DNA of 64,000 nt from Psettodes erumei (GCA_016785225.1 JAFBJZ010000457.1:124001-188000), one strand, 5' to 3'. Shown: positions 1-11,900, counted from the first letter of the stretch. Made by a program: numbers and translations. The notes: generated from the sequence alone by a model not told the origin.

Positions 1-2923
1 GCACTAACTGTTTATGTTTTAATTTTCTGACTTCTGTAGTCTTTCTTCTTTCTTCAATATCTTGTTCCCATCAGCCACTGTTCCTGGGAGGCAATTATTA
101 TTTTTTTCCAGTTGAATTTATTTGTTCAAACCAATCTTTATGGAAAACACTGAGAGAGCTCCTCTTCTATTTTTCCAGTGACAGATTGCTCGCCCCGCTC
201 TGACAAGCAGGCCCCATTGATACTGTAAGTGTCTGTTCAGCTCTGTCCAGCTGCACGCACAGTCACCGCTGTGTGCGTCATAAAAGGGCCCTATGCGCCG
301 GACGCCGCGTTTCAGACGCGCGCGCACGCACGCACCCGCGTGCATTCCGATGGTGCCGATAAGCTGAAACGCGCCCCCGCGTGGCCACGCAGGGAAGTGA
401 AACCCGTCCCGCGAATGAGGGGAGAAATAAAGGGAGAGTGAGAGTGGTGGAGCCTCGACGTATCTGCGCGCACAAGGAGTTGTTCAACGGTCAGTCTATT
501 CCCGCTGTCATAAATAATTGGTCCACGGGGAGAGGTGGTGATGGTAAGGGCCTCTCCATTAGCGCCCCCCCCCAAAAAAAAGAAAAAGAAAAAACTTTCG
601 GAGCGCCTTTCAGTTCTAATTGGCACCGACGGCTGGTGGCACCGCAGCTGGCGAACTCCATCAAAGCGTCGACAACAGGAAGCCCGGCGAAAAAACCCCA
701 ACGCCGCTCCTTGGGTTTCTTTTTTTTAAAAAAAGCCATCCGGTGCAAACCTGAAGGGCTGAGAAGCCGCTCTGAAGTGAGTGACCGGGTAGGTTGACGG
801 CGAGAGCGACGCCGTTCTCGTGACAACCTGTTCAGCGCGGAGCCGCGTGGAGGCTCGAGCGCATCTTATGTGTAAGCTTCTGTCCTCCCCTCCCTCCCTC
901 CATCCCTCCGTTCTCGCCCCCCGCGGCAGACAGGGGCGGTCGTTCTCAGTCTGCGCACATATTCCACTTGGCCAGCATCACTTGGAGTCCACACAAGACA
1001 CAGCGCTGATTGAACGGGCGGAGGGGAGCTCATTTTCAGAGCGCACGATAGTGTTGGAGGGGCTTCACTGGACTGGCACCAGAGAGAGAGGGAGGGAGAG
1101 AGAGAGACAGTGAGAGAGAGTGGCGGCAGAGCCACTCCATCCACGCCTGTAAGAGTAAATAATCCACAACAGAGGAGGCTGGCTGTGGAGGATTTTTTCT
1201 TCCCCCGGCTTGAGTTTTTCAAAGGGGGGGAAGTGGGGTTTTTTTGCCATCTTTGGGAAGAGGTACTTTGCGGAGTGGAGCAGCGGTGAGATCCCGCTTC
1301 CCACCTCGCTGTGTGTCAAATAAAATTTAAAAAAAAGTTTAACTCGCCGAGGAGGTGATTTGAGAGGTCTGGGAGCTCGGCAAAACTCCACATCACACTC
1401 TCCGGGAATTGTAAAGCTGGTATCGGACGCTCACAGGAGGAGGATATATATAACTTTTCAACACATTTTTTGGTTGTTTTTTGGAGCAGGGGGGTTGAGG
1501 GGAGCGGGCTGATCTGGGGAGGCGGACTGGTCTAACGCCAAGCGGAGGAATCCGCTTCGCCAAGCCGGGAGGAGTGCGCACTGCGCCGGGCACCAGACTG
1601 ACCCAAAGGACGTGCGACTCTGAGACAAGGTAGAGCCGCGACGGGGATCCCACACACCTGCGCAGGGACTGCTTTTTAATTAAAAAAAATCCATCATTTA
1701 TTCATTTATCTGTATACTTTGCGCATGTGGGAAATAAATGTGGATTTCAGGAAAAAAACAAAAAAGCTGCAGAAGGGAAGAAGAATTTAACACTGTTCCA
1801 GGGCCGTGTCAAAGTTGAGCCGTCGTCGCTCGAAATGCAGTTAATGTGGCTCACCGGTGACTCTCCAGATTGGGGTTCACAGTTCTCAGTCACCGCCAGA
1901 GATATCTCTTTTTTATGCATGCGATAAAAAACGATACGCGGCGAGTGCCACGCGGCGCATCGTGACATTAACGCAGGTATTAAATCACTCGCCTCGTTCC
2001 ATGAAACTTTGATCGCGGTATAAATTCAGCCTGTCACGGCAGGCGACTCCGAGTCCATTATACAAATAAGAAGTGGCAGACGACGTCGAAGGGAAATCCT
2101 CCTGTTCGGTCAGAGGAGTCGCAGAAGAGGGTCCGTTAGCCCCTGACTCCGGCCGCTTTCCATCCTTCCTCTCCGGGTTCTCCGCGAATTAACGCAGAGA
2201 AAAGGGGGAAAAAAACCCGACCGGGTTGAACAGTAGTGATGCTGCATTTTTTAAAGGCATGCTACAGTTACCAACACTAACAAAAAAAAGTGCTCCCCCC
2301 TCAGAAGAAGTCGACCTCTCACCCTCTAACTACTGCAGGGACACCGTTGGAATAATTATATTGATCTGAAAGGGAAGGCAGTGTGTGTGTGTGTGTGTGT
2401 GTCTGTGTGTGTGTGTGGGAGGGTGTTGGAGGTCCAAAGGGCATGACCCCCACTTGTTGGAGCTAATCCTCCGTGAATACTGCGGTCTAATCCTGAGTTT
2501 TCTCCCCTCCTGACTACCCCTCCCTCCCCCCGAGGAGGAGAGAGGGGGCAGAGGAAGTTTACTCACGTTAAACAGCAGACAGTCCTGTCTACCTCCAATT
2601 CTCTAACACGCACGGCCCTGGCCGTGTAAGCTGCTCATAATCCACCATTTGTGATTGAATTCCCCGCCCTTTAAGTTGAGTGAAACGATGTAGGATGTGC
2701 GAAGGGGGTGGGGGTGGGTGGGGGGCTGAATTGCTCCGTAACGTTATCGTCGCGGCTCAGCGGGGCTGGAGGAGACGAAGCCGAGCATGAACAGGAGAAA
2801 GGCAGCCGAAAGTATCTCTTCATCCTTTTCCACGACAATCAATCAGCTGTTTGTCACGTCCGTTTCGCAGGCTGTGTCTCTGTTTTCACCCCCCCCTTCC
2901 CTCTCTCTCTCTCTCTCTCTCAG
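1..2923 (+). promoter_or_regulatory. mdga1: CpG-rich 5' flank / promoter region of mdga1, probably with a noncoding first exon and 5'-UTR intron
   Basis: CpG dinucleotides are dense from about 230 to 2200, as in a vertebrate CpG-island promoter. No open reading frame here looks like a conserved protein. A TATAAAT motif sits at 2019-2025 and weaker TATA-like stretches lie near 280 and 1445, so the start site cannot be fixed from sequence. The segment ends in a long pyrimidine tract followed by CAG at 2921-2923, which reads as a splice acceptor. Donor-like sequences that could pair with it are at 777 (GTGAGTGA) and 1630 (AAG before GTAGAG). If one is used, part of this region is a noncoding exon and the rest a 5'-UTR intron. 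Other content: a (GT)n tract at 2381-2417 and a strong G-quadruplex pattern at 2704-2725. The promoter role is inferred from position. Confidence 0.6.
2019..2025 (+). promoter_or_regulatory. Candidate TATA box
   Basis: A TATAAAT heptamer lies about 930 bp upstream of the mdga1 start codon in a CpG-rich setting, which would place a start site near 2050. CpG-island genes often lack a functional TATA box, so this is only a candidate. If used, the transcript would run through the acceptor-like site at 2923, either retained or spliced from a donor not identified between 2050 and 2900. Confidence 0.25.
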
Positions 2924-2946
2924 GTTATGAAGGAACTGAGCTGAAC
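2924..2946 (+). other. mdga1: mdga1 5'-UTR part of exon 1, carrying a five-codon uORF
   Basis: This is the sequence between the acceptor-like CAG (2921-2923) and the mdga1 start codon. It contains an upstream ATG at 2927 that reads MKELS and stops at TGA 2942-2944, two bases before the main ATG at 2947. The main ATG has the better context: A at -3 and G at +4. The upstream ATG has G at -3 and A at +4. The reading is direct; that this stretch is transcribed is inferred from its position. Confidence 0.7.
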
Positions 2947-3013
2947 ATGGAGCTTTTCTGGATTTTCTTATTTTCTAGCGTCTCTCCTCTTGCCTGGGGC
3001 CAAGGAGTTTACG
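2947..3013 (+). CDS. mdga1: mdga1 coding exon 1: signal peptide and mature N-terminus
   Basis: The exon encodes 22 codons plus one base. Residues 1-18 (starting MELFWIFLF and ending LAWG) form a hydrophobic secretory signal peptide. Residues 19-22 (QGVY) match the mature N-terminus I recall for vertebrate MDGA1/MDGA2, where cleavage also falls just before QGVY. The start at 2947 was chosen because it opens directly into the signal peptide and has a strong Kozak context; an in-frame ATG further upstream at 2851 lies before the acceptor-like site. The donor is at 3014 (GTAGGA), leaving phase 1, and it joins exon 2 to complete an Ala codon. MDGA1 is a GPI-anchored neuronal surface protein. In mammals it binds neuroligin-2 in cis and blocks neurexin-dependent inhibitory synapse formation. 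MDGA2 is the main alternative, but exons 2-3 favour MDGA1. Confidence 0.88.
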
Positions 3014-3577
3014 GTAGGAACCTGAGCGGCCTATTTTACGAACGTGTCCCCATTATTGCATCAATGCATACTTTTATTAGTGCGGGCTGACTGAGCTCTG
3101 TGGCAGGAGCGATGTTAATTTGTTCAATTATTAGCCCATAACCTTAATTAAGGGCTTCTCCGCGCCGCATATTGTCCGCCCTACAGTATGATGTGCTAAT
3201 AGGAGGCGGTATAATAACTGCCGTTTAAACTACTGCGAGAATAGCTTCGGGGAGATCGACAGCAAATTAACTTGAAAGGGAGATATTGCTTCTTAGAAGG
3301 CACAGGAGGCGGCTGGGAAAACATCCAGCTTTCGAAAAAAAAAATGGAGGGGGAAACCCGCCCACTGTAAATCCAATCTAATTCTATTTTTTTTTTTAGG
3401 CCGGTATGAATCTTTTTTCGGTGAAACTCGCATTAGGGCCGACGGATCAGTGCTTTATTACACGCAGTGTGCTCAGACTTGATTGTCTTAAGGTTTATGG
3501 TCATTAGTAAATGGAGGTTAGGCTTTAGTCGCAACTTAAGTCGCCGCTGTGTATGCTTAATGAGCCCACGCGGCGCA

Positions 3578-3608
<31 letters not shown>

Positions 3609-6600
3609 TACACAGGGTTAAGACTGGCCGAGCTCCCTGAAACGTGGTTCAATCGCCGTCCGGTTGAGCGGGACAGTCGCACTGTGCGTGATTTGTCCCC
3701 TCTTAAGGCCGTCTCACTGTACTACAAAGGCTCGCTTTCTTCAGCTGCAGGCGCCTCGGCCAGATACGCAACCCCCACCCCACCCAACACACACACATAC
3801 ACACACACCACCACCCCCGTCCCTTCTGGCGCGCTCACAAACTGAACCGTCAGCTTTGATACCTTGATGTTCGGTAGGCGCGTGGCAGCCATTGGAATCA
3901 AGGTCCGTTTAGTCACGGCGGCGCCCGGAGCCGTTGTCATAAGAAATCCCCCGCAGCCTGCCGTCGCGCCGAGGAAACAGTCTCGTCATTTGCCTGACGC
4001 ATAGACAGGAGGCCAGCGCCGAAGTCCTCGCTGGCCAGCCCGGGCTCGTACCGCGCCTCGCGCGTCGCACTGTAAGTTACAAGCATTGTGTGTGAGCAGC
4101 TCTCAAACCTTGACTAATATCCTGACCACCAGTCGACACACAAAGGTCTCCAGCGTCCACGTGTGTGTGGCTGGGGGGGGTTGCACGGGATCCAGAGCTG
4201 ACGAGTTCACCCATAGCGCCGCCGTTTGTTTCGGTCGGTCGTTTTTCTGCTCGTGGAGAGACATTTTCTGATCCTGTCATGCAGAAGGCCCACGTCTCGT
4301 TTGCCCTCGAGCGTTTTCGCCCCTCGTTCGTTTGCTGTTTTTTTTTTTTTTTCATAATAACATAATATGAAACAGTTTGAGGTTCTCTGCAGGGTGATGC
4401 ACTGATTGACATTAAAGAGCGCCACGTGTGCCCTGTGGGCTCTGTCACAAATGCGCGCTGGGTTGAATCAGACTGGCGTGCGGCCGGCGCCCGCCGTGGG
4501 GGCTACAACGATGTTGTCGCTTTTTTTTTTTTCCTTTTTCCAGCGTTGTGGGTGATTTGTCTCATGTGCAGCAGCAGCCTCTCAATCCCCGCCGAGGGAG
4601 GAGGAGTCCCAAAGCATTGTGGGAATCCGACTGGCCAGCGCTCACAGGCCCCACGTTCCCAGGTGGCCCGTTTGGTGGTGGTGCTCAGCTGTGCCGTGTC
4701 CGTGTAACAGCGTGTTTCATCATCACAACAACAACAACAAAAAGTCATTCAGGAAAAAAAACCCCAAAACAACAAATTGTTTCGCAATTTGCGCAATTGC
4801 AGTAAACAACGCGCGGAGGGAAGATTGGGGAGAGAGCCAACGAGTTTGGCACGGTGGCTCGCCGTTCTATGCAGAAATGCATAAAATGGTCCCCCCCCCC
4901 ACACACACATACACACACACACACACACTTTGGAATTGTTTAGCACTTGCTGTAGCAGACAGATGCGACTCACTGTCCATCGGGAGCTCGATGGCGAAAG
5001 TGTGCCTGATTGATGTCGGAAATTTTGGACGGCTGCGAGGTTCATTTACTGTAGCCCTCTCGGGTGTGTGTGTGTGTGTGTGGGGGGGGTGTTTGGAATG
5101 CGTGCGTTGTGCGTCAGGTCACGCCTGTGGGTCTGTGCGTGCAGGTGTGACTTCGCGTGCACACCTCGCTGCAACTGTTTGCTGGCTCAGCAGGGACTTG
5201 TGGACCAGTCGCCATTCCTCTCGCTGCGCTGTTGTATTGATTGTACATTGTGTGAATTCTGATAGGCCGTCGGGAAGCTTGTAACACCTGTCCATCAAGC
5301 AGCAAGTGGACAGACAGGTGCGGCCAGGACATGATGCTGTACATGGAGGGGAAAAAAACCTTTTCCCCTCTGCATATCTCTTAATGAGAGCTGCTGCGTG
5401 GTACACTGCAGACTCACGTCCTCACACACAATCCCCACAACAACAGCAACAACAATAATAATGATGACAATGCTGATAATAATCTTCTCCCTCAGTTGTC
5501 GGTGTCAGCGTCCATATCCAGAGTCAGGAATCGGATTTGAATTGAAAGGAAAGTGCATCTCTGCTCCTCGGTGCTGCAAGCATGACGCGGCATTCACGCG
5601 CGCCAACGCTCTGCGCTCTTAGGAAACGGGGGTGGGGGGAGAACTTCTCGTCTCGGCTTCGCGGGACGTGAGTCATGACCTGAAGCGTACCAGAGAAAGC
5701 GCCTCTCCCTGCGCGTGCGGCTGCGTCACGTCCCTCTCCGTGAAGCAACAGGGACACCACATTGTCGACTGCTCGACGGAGTCGCGCGAACCATTAGCCG
5801 GGCCTGCGGAAGCAATCCGAACGGCATTAGACTGCAACGTGATGCGTCGTTATGTGCCCTTTAACAGGAAATTTAATGTAATTAAATCATTGATTTTGCT
5901 TTATAGCGATTTTATTATCATTTTTTTTAACAGATATGAGCAAGGGCCTCACAGTGGCAGAAGCGCTGAGGCCCCTGACCAAAGCACGAGAGATGCAGAA
6001 AGGGGGAAAAAAAAGTTTAATCGGCCGAAATTGCGCACAAATTCAACATCACTTTCAGGATGTTGCCCAGGGAGGAGTAAAAGGCTTGCTATAGATTGCA
6101 AAGTTTTTGTTTGCGGCCTGGGATGTGAACCGACACCCGACATGTGCGCAGCGCCTTAAAGCGGAGCTCAGCTCGCCGCGGAGCGCGTGTTGAAAGGCGG
6201 TGACCTAGAAAGAGCTGGTTCCAGGTTTTAACTGGCGTGGCCACGAGCCTCCCTTGTGACTTTAACTCTTCCTCTCCCCGCATCAGCGCTTTTTTTTTTT
6301 GTTTGTGTCTCTTTTATGTCTCTCGCCGCCGAGTTTATTTTGCATGCTGAATATTGCCCTTTTCTAATAAGCATCCATAATTTATTGTCGGCTCTGAGGG
6401 AAGGGAGGAGGATACGGGAGCAGAGGGGAGATGGTGATAGGAAGCGAGTAAAGCATTAAACTGGAGAAGATGATAACCTTTTACCTCCCTCAGTCTGACA
6501 CCTACTCTCCTCCTACTCTTTACCTCTTTGCTTTATTTTTCTGCTCTCTGTCTCTCTCTCTCTCACACACACACACCCACACCCACGCCCACACACACAC

Positions 6601-6934
6601 ACACACACACGCGTGTCTCGCTTTCCTGATTACGGCCCCTCTCCACATCGACCTGATCGGTAATGACGGTGATTGTCGTGCGACCTTTTCTCTGTGTTTT
6701 TATCTTTTGCTCAAGTTATTAGAATGTAATTAGCGGTGCGGAAACTTTCTTTTCTTTAGTGAAAATGAGATAGACGGATGGAAAAAACATCTGGAACTCT
6801 CCTCACACTCACCAGCCCTCCTCTGCACTGCACTTGGACTGCTCACCAGTGAAAGGAGCCGTAAGAAGCGGGTCAATATTTGGCCAGGAACAGTCGGCGG
6901 CTCGTCCGCCGAGGAAGCTCGATTATGGCATGGC

Positions 6935-6994
<60 letters not shown>

Positions 6995-7000
6995 GCGTGC
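6935..7000. repeat. (GT)n microsatellite
   Basis: About 33 nearly uninterrupted GT dinucleotides, with GC interruptions at both ends. It is one of the longest pure dinucleotide tracts in the window and is likely polymorphic in length. Confidence 0.97.
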
Positions 7001-7500
7001 GAGACGGCCGGGGAGCTATTCTCTGAGAGCAGATAGGAGATAATGGCCTGGCAGAATTGGGGGAGCCGATGAATGCTGGCAAGTGTCTTTATTGTTTGTG
7101 ATGTATATCAGATTCTCCGTCGCTCACCGCAATTAACAATTTACAGTGTAGCTGTGCACGCCTTTGCCTATTAGTGGCAAGTGATGGTATGTGCTCGCTC
7201 CCCTTCCACTTCTGCTCTCCTCCTCCTCGTCCCTCCCTCTCTTCGTGTCTGTCTCCGCTCATCTCTGTCAGTCTCTCTGATCCTATCCCTTCTGCTAAAA
7301 ATTGTAGCGCGCACGGTGCTTTAATTATCTCTTCTTGCTCTCGTTCTTTTTTTTTTCTCGCCTTAACTAGGTCCATTGTGTGGCAGCGTAGCCCTTGCTG
7401 CCATACTGAAAGGGTCACACCGTGAGAACATTCGCCTATGCAATGCAGTGCGCGGCCTTCTTGTTTTGATGCTTAGTCAGCTCATTCATTACTACTTTTT

Positions 7501-7862
7501 ATGCCCTTGATCCCTCTCTCCTCTCCTTTCCTCTCCTTTCTCTTCTCTCTTTTCTCCTCTCATCTCCCCTCTCCTTCTCTTCTCTTTTCTTCTCCTCTCC
7601 TTACTCCTCTCCTCTCTCTTTTCTCTTCTCCTCTCCTCTCCTTTCCTTTCTTCTCTTCTCCTCTCCTCTCCTTTCTCTTCTCTCCTCTACTTTCCTTTCC
7701 CCTCTTTCCTCTCTTCTCTTCTCTCCTTTCCTTTCTCCTCTCCTCTACTTTTCTTTCCCCTCTTTCCTCTCTTCTCTTCTCTCCTTTCCTTTCTCCTCTC
7801 CTCTACTTTCCTTTCTCCTCTTTCCTCTCTTCTCTCCTCTCCTTTCCTTTCTCCTCTCTCCT
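7501..7862. repeat. Homopyrimidine satellite with a 58-bp higher-order unit
   Basis: About 360 bp of almost pure C/T on the + strand. The word CTCTAC recurs with its A at 7689, 7747 and 7805, exactly 58 bp apart. The first two units differ at only about one base; the third is about 60 bp and more diverged. Upstream from 7501 the array is a less regular CTCCT/CTTTC mixture. Long mirror-like polypurine-polypyrimidine DNA can form triplex (H-DNA). The large open frame across it is an artefact of composition. Confidence 0.95.
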
Positions 7863-8186
7863 CTGTATGGCTGACTGGATATTAAAGCCTGACAACATTT
7901 CTATTAACCTACGGGTCAGCAGCAGAGCCATAGGCTTATGGCCAAAGTGATATGTTGACTGCAGTTTACACTATCCTCGCTACCTGGGGGTAAAGGATAA
8001 GAGCGCTAAGACAACGTCTTGGGTGGTCTGATTTATCACCCTGCCTCCCACCAGTTACACTGTGAGCCCCGGGTGGGCAGAAGGCAGCAGGTAGAGGTGG
8101 GTAGTCCGGCACGCTGAGGCCTCCAGTGAGGTGAGACAGCGATATATCTCCTCCGAAAGTATTGTCTTCAAGACTTGATGTAATGT

Positions 8187-8188
8187 CT

Positions 8189-8242
<54 letters not shown>
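8187..8242. repeat. (GT)n microsatellite
   Basis: About 28 GT units with a single TA interruption near the left end. Confidence 0.97.
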
Positions 8243-8243
<1 letters not shown>

Positions 8244-8440
8244 CACACTGAGATATAAGCTGTCTCCTTACCTCTGACATCTGTCTCATCACTTCATATA
8301 TTGGGCAGCCGGGTTGCTCATCCCATCAGACGCGTTACTTAAGTTGTATTTATTTCTTAAATATAAATATAGTAAATTGGCAGATGGTCATAGATGGTTA
8401 CACTTAGTTCTATAATGATGTACAGAGTGTGACTTGTAAT

Positions 8441-8986
8441 TTAAAGAAGTAGTTAACAGGCTTTTACAGGCCGTTAGCTTAGCTCAGAACAAAGACTGGG
8501 AACAGAGAGAAACAGCTGTCTTAACTGACAGGACATATCGCATTTATTTAATCTGCGCAAAAACACAGTGTTAAAAATGAGAAGTCACAGGGGTTATGTC
8601 ACAGGGGTGCCGGACAGTTTCTTGGCCGGCACCGGTAGCTTTCCGGAGTCTCTGCTGGTTGCCTGGCAACTGCTCCCAGCCAAGAATTGGCCCAGCACAA
8701 ATCCCCTCGTAAAAAAAAAAAAGAAGTGACTTGTCATTTCTGTACTCTCTAAAATGGAGCTAAAATGTGTTAATTAGTCAACTTTAGAGTCACTGGTAGA
8801 GTTTTTTTTTTTGTTTTTTCAAAACTTCAGGCAGAGCCAGACTAGCTGTTTCCCTCCGTTTACAGTTAAGCTAAGCTAGGCTAACCTGGCTCCAGCTGTA
8901 TATTCATTTGGGTGGTACCAGTTTTCTCCTCCAACTCTCAAAACTCCCAAATCTATTTTCTAAAATGTCTGAAGTATTTCTTTAAG
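8441..8986. mobile_element. Palindromic MITE-like repeat of percomorph fish type
   Basis: The ends are inverted copies: TTAAAGAAGTA at the left and the complement of a CTTAAAGAAATAC-like word at the right. Inside, a GTTAGCTTAGC...GGGAACAGAGAGAAACAGCTG arm near 8472-8520 is repeated in reverse near 8845-8895. A second inner pair surrounds the centre (CTTGGCCGGCACCGG against CCAGCCAAGAATTGG, about 8620-8700). The element is therefore a nested palindrome of about 546 bp with no coding capacity. I recall very similar sequence, with the AGCTAAGCTAACC and TTCTTGGCCGG words, as a high-copy dispersed element in percomorph fish genomes. The superfamily is not certain and no clear target duplication was identified. 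Confidence 0.75.
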
Positions 8987-11900
8987 AGGACAGTTGAATT
9001 TTAATTACACACAAAATGCTGTCAGAAGGCATTGTTGGTGTTGTTGTTGCTGTTGGTGCTGATCCGATGATGATGGTCTGTTTTCTGTCAACCTGTGAAA
9101 CAACTTGAATCACAATCCTTGGGCAGTGATAAATGTAGATTGACAGACTGACAGATCCTGCTGTCTACATTTCCTGGAAACATTTCAGAGTGTTTTTTTT
9201 TTTTATTTTCAAAGTTTCAGGAAGAAGAAATCAAAGATAGAAGCTTGATGAGGAGGAGTGGAATGTTTACTCCAGGCTCCAGCGGTATGCGTCTCCGCTG
9301 ATGATGTGCCGACAGTTTTATTCAAATTTTTTTGCCCACAGATTATCACGTCACCTTCTGTCTACCCCTTCATTTGTATTTCTTCTTGTGTTTCACTCTC
9401 TCTCTCTCTCGGATGATGATGATGATAATGTGCTTGTTCGTGCAGATCACATCCACGCGCGGTCACACGCATAACAGCCCCCGCACAAATATTGGCTGTG
9501 CACGCGCACAAATGTCCCTCTCACAGTAGGACCGTTGCCTCACTCTCGCCCACCCTCATCGCTCCGTACCTAGATGTTAGTCAGGGTCATGCACACACAC
9601 ACACACACACACACGCACTTCTTCGGATGAGAGTGGTCCAGAGCGAAACAGGGCGACGTGGGTGCCCTGTGGGAAGGAAAAGCTGTCAGGGAAACTTCAC
9701 TTTTCTCCTCTGTACTCTAGTCACTCTTGTCAGACATTATCAGGCACCTCTTGCTTGCCCCGCTTCAGGAGGGAATACACTCAGTTGTGTGTCTGCGTTT
9801 GTGTCTTTGTGTGCAATTCTGGGAATTCAGAGCACCTTAATATTTTAATGAGGATAAAATGACAAAGCCGTATAGGTGTGTCTTGTTGTGTCTTTGGCTT
9901 TGCTTCTCGTGGACCGCGGGCCGTGATGCTGGCGTCTCCAGAGTGACGGGGTAAAGGCTGTAGGATGTCCGCTGCTGCGTGCGCGTTCACACGCATGGAC
10001 GTGAGAGGGAGGGAACATTTGGCATGTAACTAATTCATGAAGGCGACAGGACGGTTGTGAACAGCGGCGAGAACATGGCTTGCATCAGAGACCGTCTGCC
10101 TCCTCCTGCATTTCTTTCACACTGTCACTCTCTGTCTTCTTCACTTCCTTCACTCCCCCCCCCTCCCTGCTCTCGCAGACGAGCGTTTCTTCCCTTTGCC
10201 TTCGCTCTCTCGCTGAACTTTTGGAATTTGTTTCGGTACATGTTGATTTTTCAAAGCCACCGTGTCCACACACAAATCAGTCGGATGGAGTTTTTGTTGG
10301 CTGTTATTGCACTAATTGTACACAACACAGAGCTCGTTTCCATTAATGACAGACTCTTAATTGAGGGTTTCTGCGATTGCATGTCGCAGTGTTTAGTACG
10401 GCCGTTCTCTTGACAACCCCGGCGCGCTGGCCGTCGTCACGCGCTGCCGGCATTCAGGCGGAGATCTCCTCCGGGAGCTTGAGAGACGTTTGCGGCGTCG
10501 TTGCGGTTTCGTGGAGCGTGCATCCTGGCTTCAGCACAGACACATATTGATCTGCCACTTCATAGGAAGCCTGCACATAGCTACTGGCTGCCTGGGAGAA
10601 ACACTCGTTGTTCTGACTTAAAGAGTTCCGGGAATCGAACCCCTCCCGCCCTTCTTTCCATACACAAAAAACACCCAAAACAAAAAGAAACGAAGCTGCT
10701 CCTCCCACATATGTGCTGCCTTCCCCCGCGGCATGCGGTGAGAACCCTCACACGACAACGAAACAACCACATCTGCTGCAGCTGGTCGTGTCCAACTAAA
10801 CTTTTTGACAGCAGAGAGGGATCGACGCTGGAAATCTATCTTCTGCACCGGCACACGTCTGGCCTCAATAATTCAGCAACGTGCACCCGCTCGGAGATGT
10901 CGCCGTCTCGCTCCCTCTCTCCCTCTCTCTCTCTCTCCCTCTCTCGCTCAGACTTGCTCCCCCTCGGTGGCAAACTGCACCCCCAGCCCCCCCGCAGGAT
11001 TTTAGTCATATTTTCCGTCACTCTTCATGTTTGAACCTCTACCTCGCTGCTCCCACACTTTCCTGTCGTCCCCCGTGCCCCCCGGCGGGCTCAGGGGTGG
11101 GGGTGCGGCGTAATCCGGCCGGATGTGTTGCAAAGTCCCTATGTTGTCAGTGCGGCAATTTAGCCGCCGCCGGCTCCACATCCCGATCCCTCTCTCCCCA
11201 CTCCTCCTCCTCCTCCTCCTCCCTTGTTCCGTCTTTACCCTTCGACAAAACTTTTACCTGCCAAAAAAGATGTTCCTGTCATCCTCCTCGCTCCCCCTCT
11301 TCTCTCATCTCTCCGATCCTCTTTTCCTTTCCAGTCGTCCATAGAGCTCCCCTTAACATGTCAAAAAAAATCTGTTTTGCATCCCCTCTCCGCCCCAAGT
11401 CTCTCCCTTCATCCAGACCTTTTCAAACAGCTTCCCTCTCCTCTCTCATTTACCCTCTCCCTCTTTCCTCGCTACCCTTCCTTTTTCTTTATACCCAGCG
11501 CCTCTCTCCTCCGAAGCCCCGTCATCTTCTCATCATCCACCGATTCAGTTGCAAGCATCCACCCACCTCTCCACTAACTGCGTATATAGGACATAGCGCA
11601 CGCGTTGTCATTGAAAACCACAGACGGGCTTTGCGAAGCAGTGGCGGGGGGGCTGACACCGGGGAGCAAAGAGTCGGCCTGGGCCGGCGGGGACCTGAGG
11701 AAATGAGGGCAGCGGGGTGGGGGTGGGGGGGTAGAAGGTGCATGGTGAGGAAAGGTGGTTTGATTTGGGCAAAAGTGGGCGAAACAGACAGGTGGCCGAA
11801 AAGAAATGGGCCGGTCTCGCTGTGGATTAAATGAAATACTTCGCTGTATTCGTGGAAGACGAGCGCGTTTGCGACCCCCCCCTCCCCCCGGCGTGAATTT

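Larger units (their letters stand above)
3014..8440. other. mdga1 intron 1, first part: CpG-rich, microsatellite-dense, no exon seen
   Basis: Intron 1 runs 3014-44167 in all. The first part stays CpG-rich to about 6200 (notably 3880-4080), as expected close to a CpG-island promoter. Simple repeats include (CA)n at 3579-3603, 3785-3812 and 4901-4928, (GT)n at 5065-5082, mixed CT/CA at 6545-6612, a long (GT)n at 6935-7000 and (GT)n at 8187-8242. The stretch 7030-7180 is complex and AT-rich with SOX- and homeodomain-like words. No conserved coding frame was recognised on either strand. Confidence 0.8.

Noticed and set aside
4619..5284. 221-residue open frame in the CpG-rich part of intron 1
   Set aside because: Composed of His/Thr and Val/Cys runs from CA and GT repeats; no family recognised.
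7501..7950. 149-residue open frame
   Set aside because: It is a Leu/Ser/Phe/Pro translation of the CT array with no conserved domain.
10621..10655. Minus-strand box-B-like GGGTTCGATTCCCGG suggesting a tRNA
   Set aside because: No box A at the right distance and no cloverleaf; at most a worn SINE trace.
10881..11834. 317-residue open frame, the longest in the window
   Set aside because: Low-complexity Ser/Pro/Leu composition driven by pyrimidine-rich intron sequence; no recognisable domain, signal or splice context.
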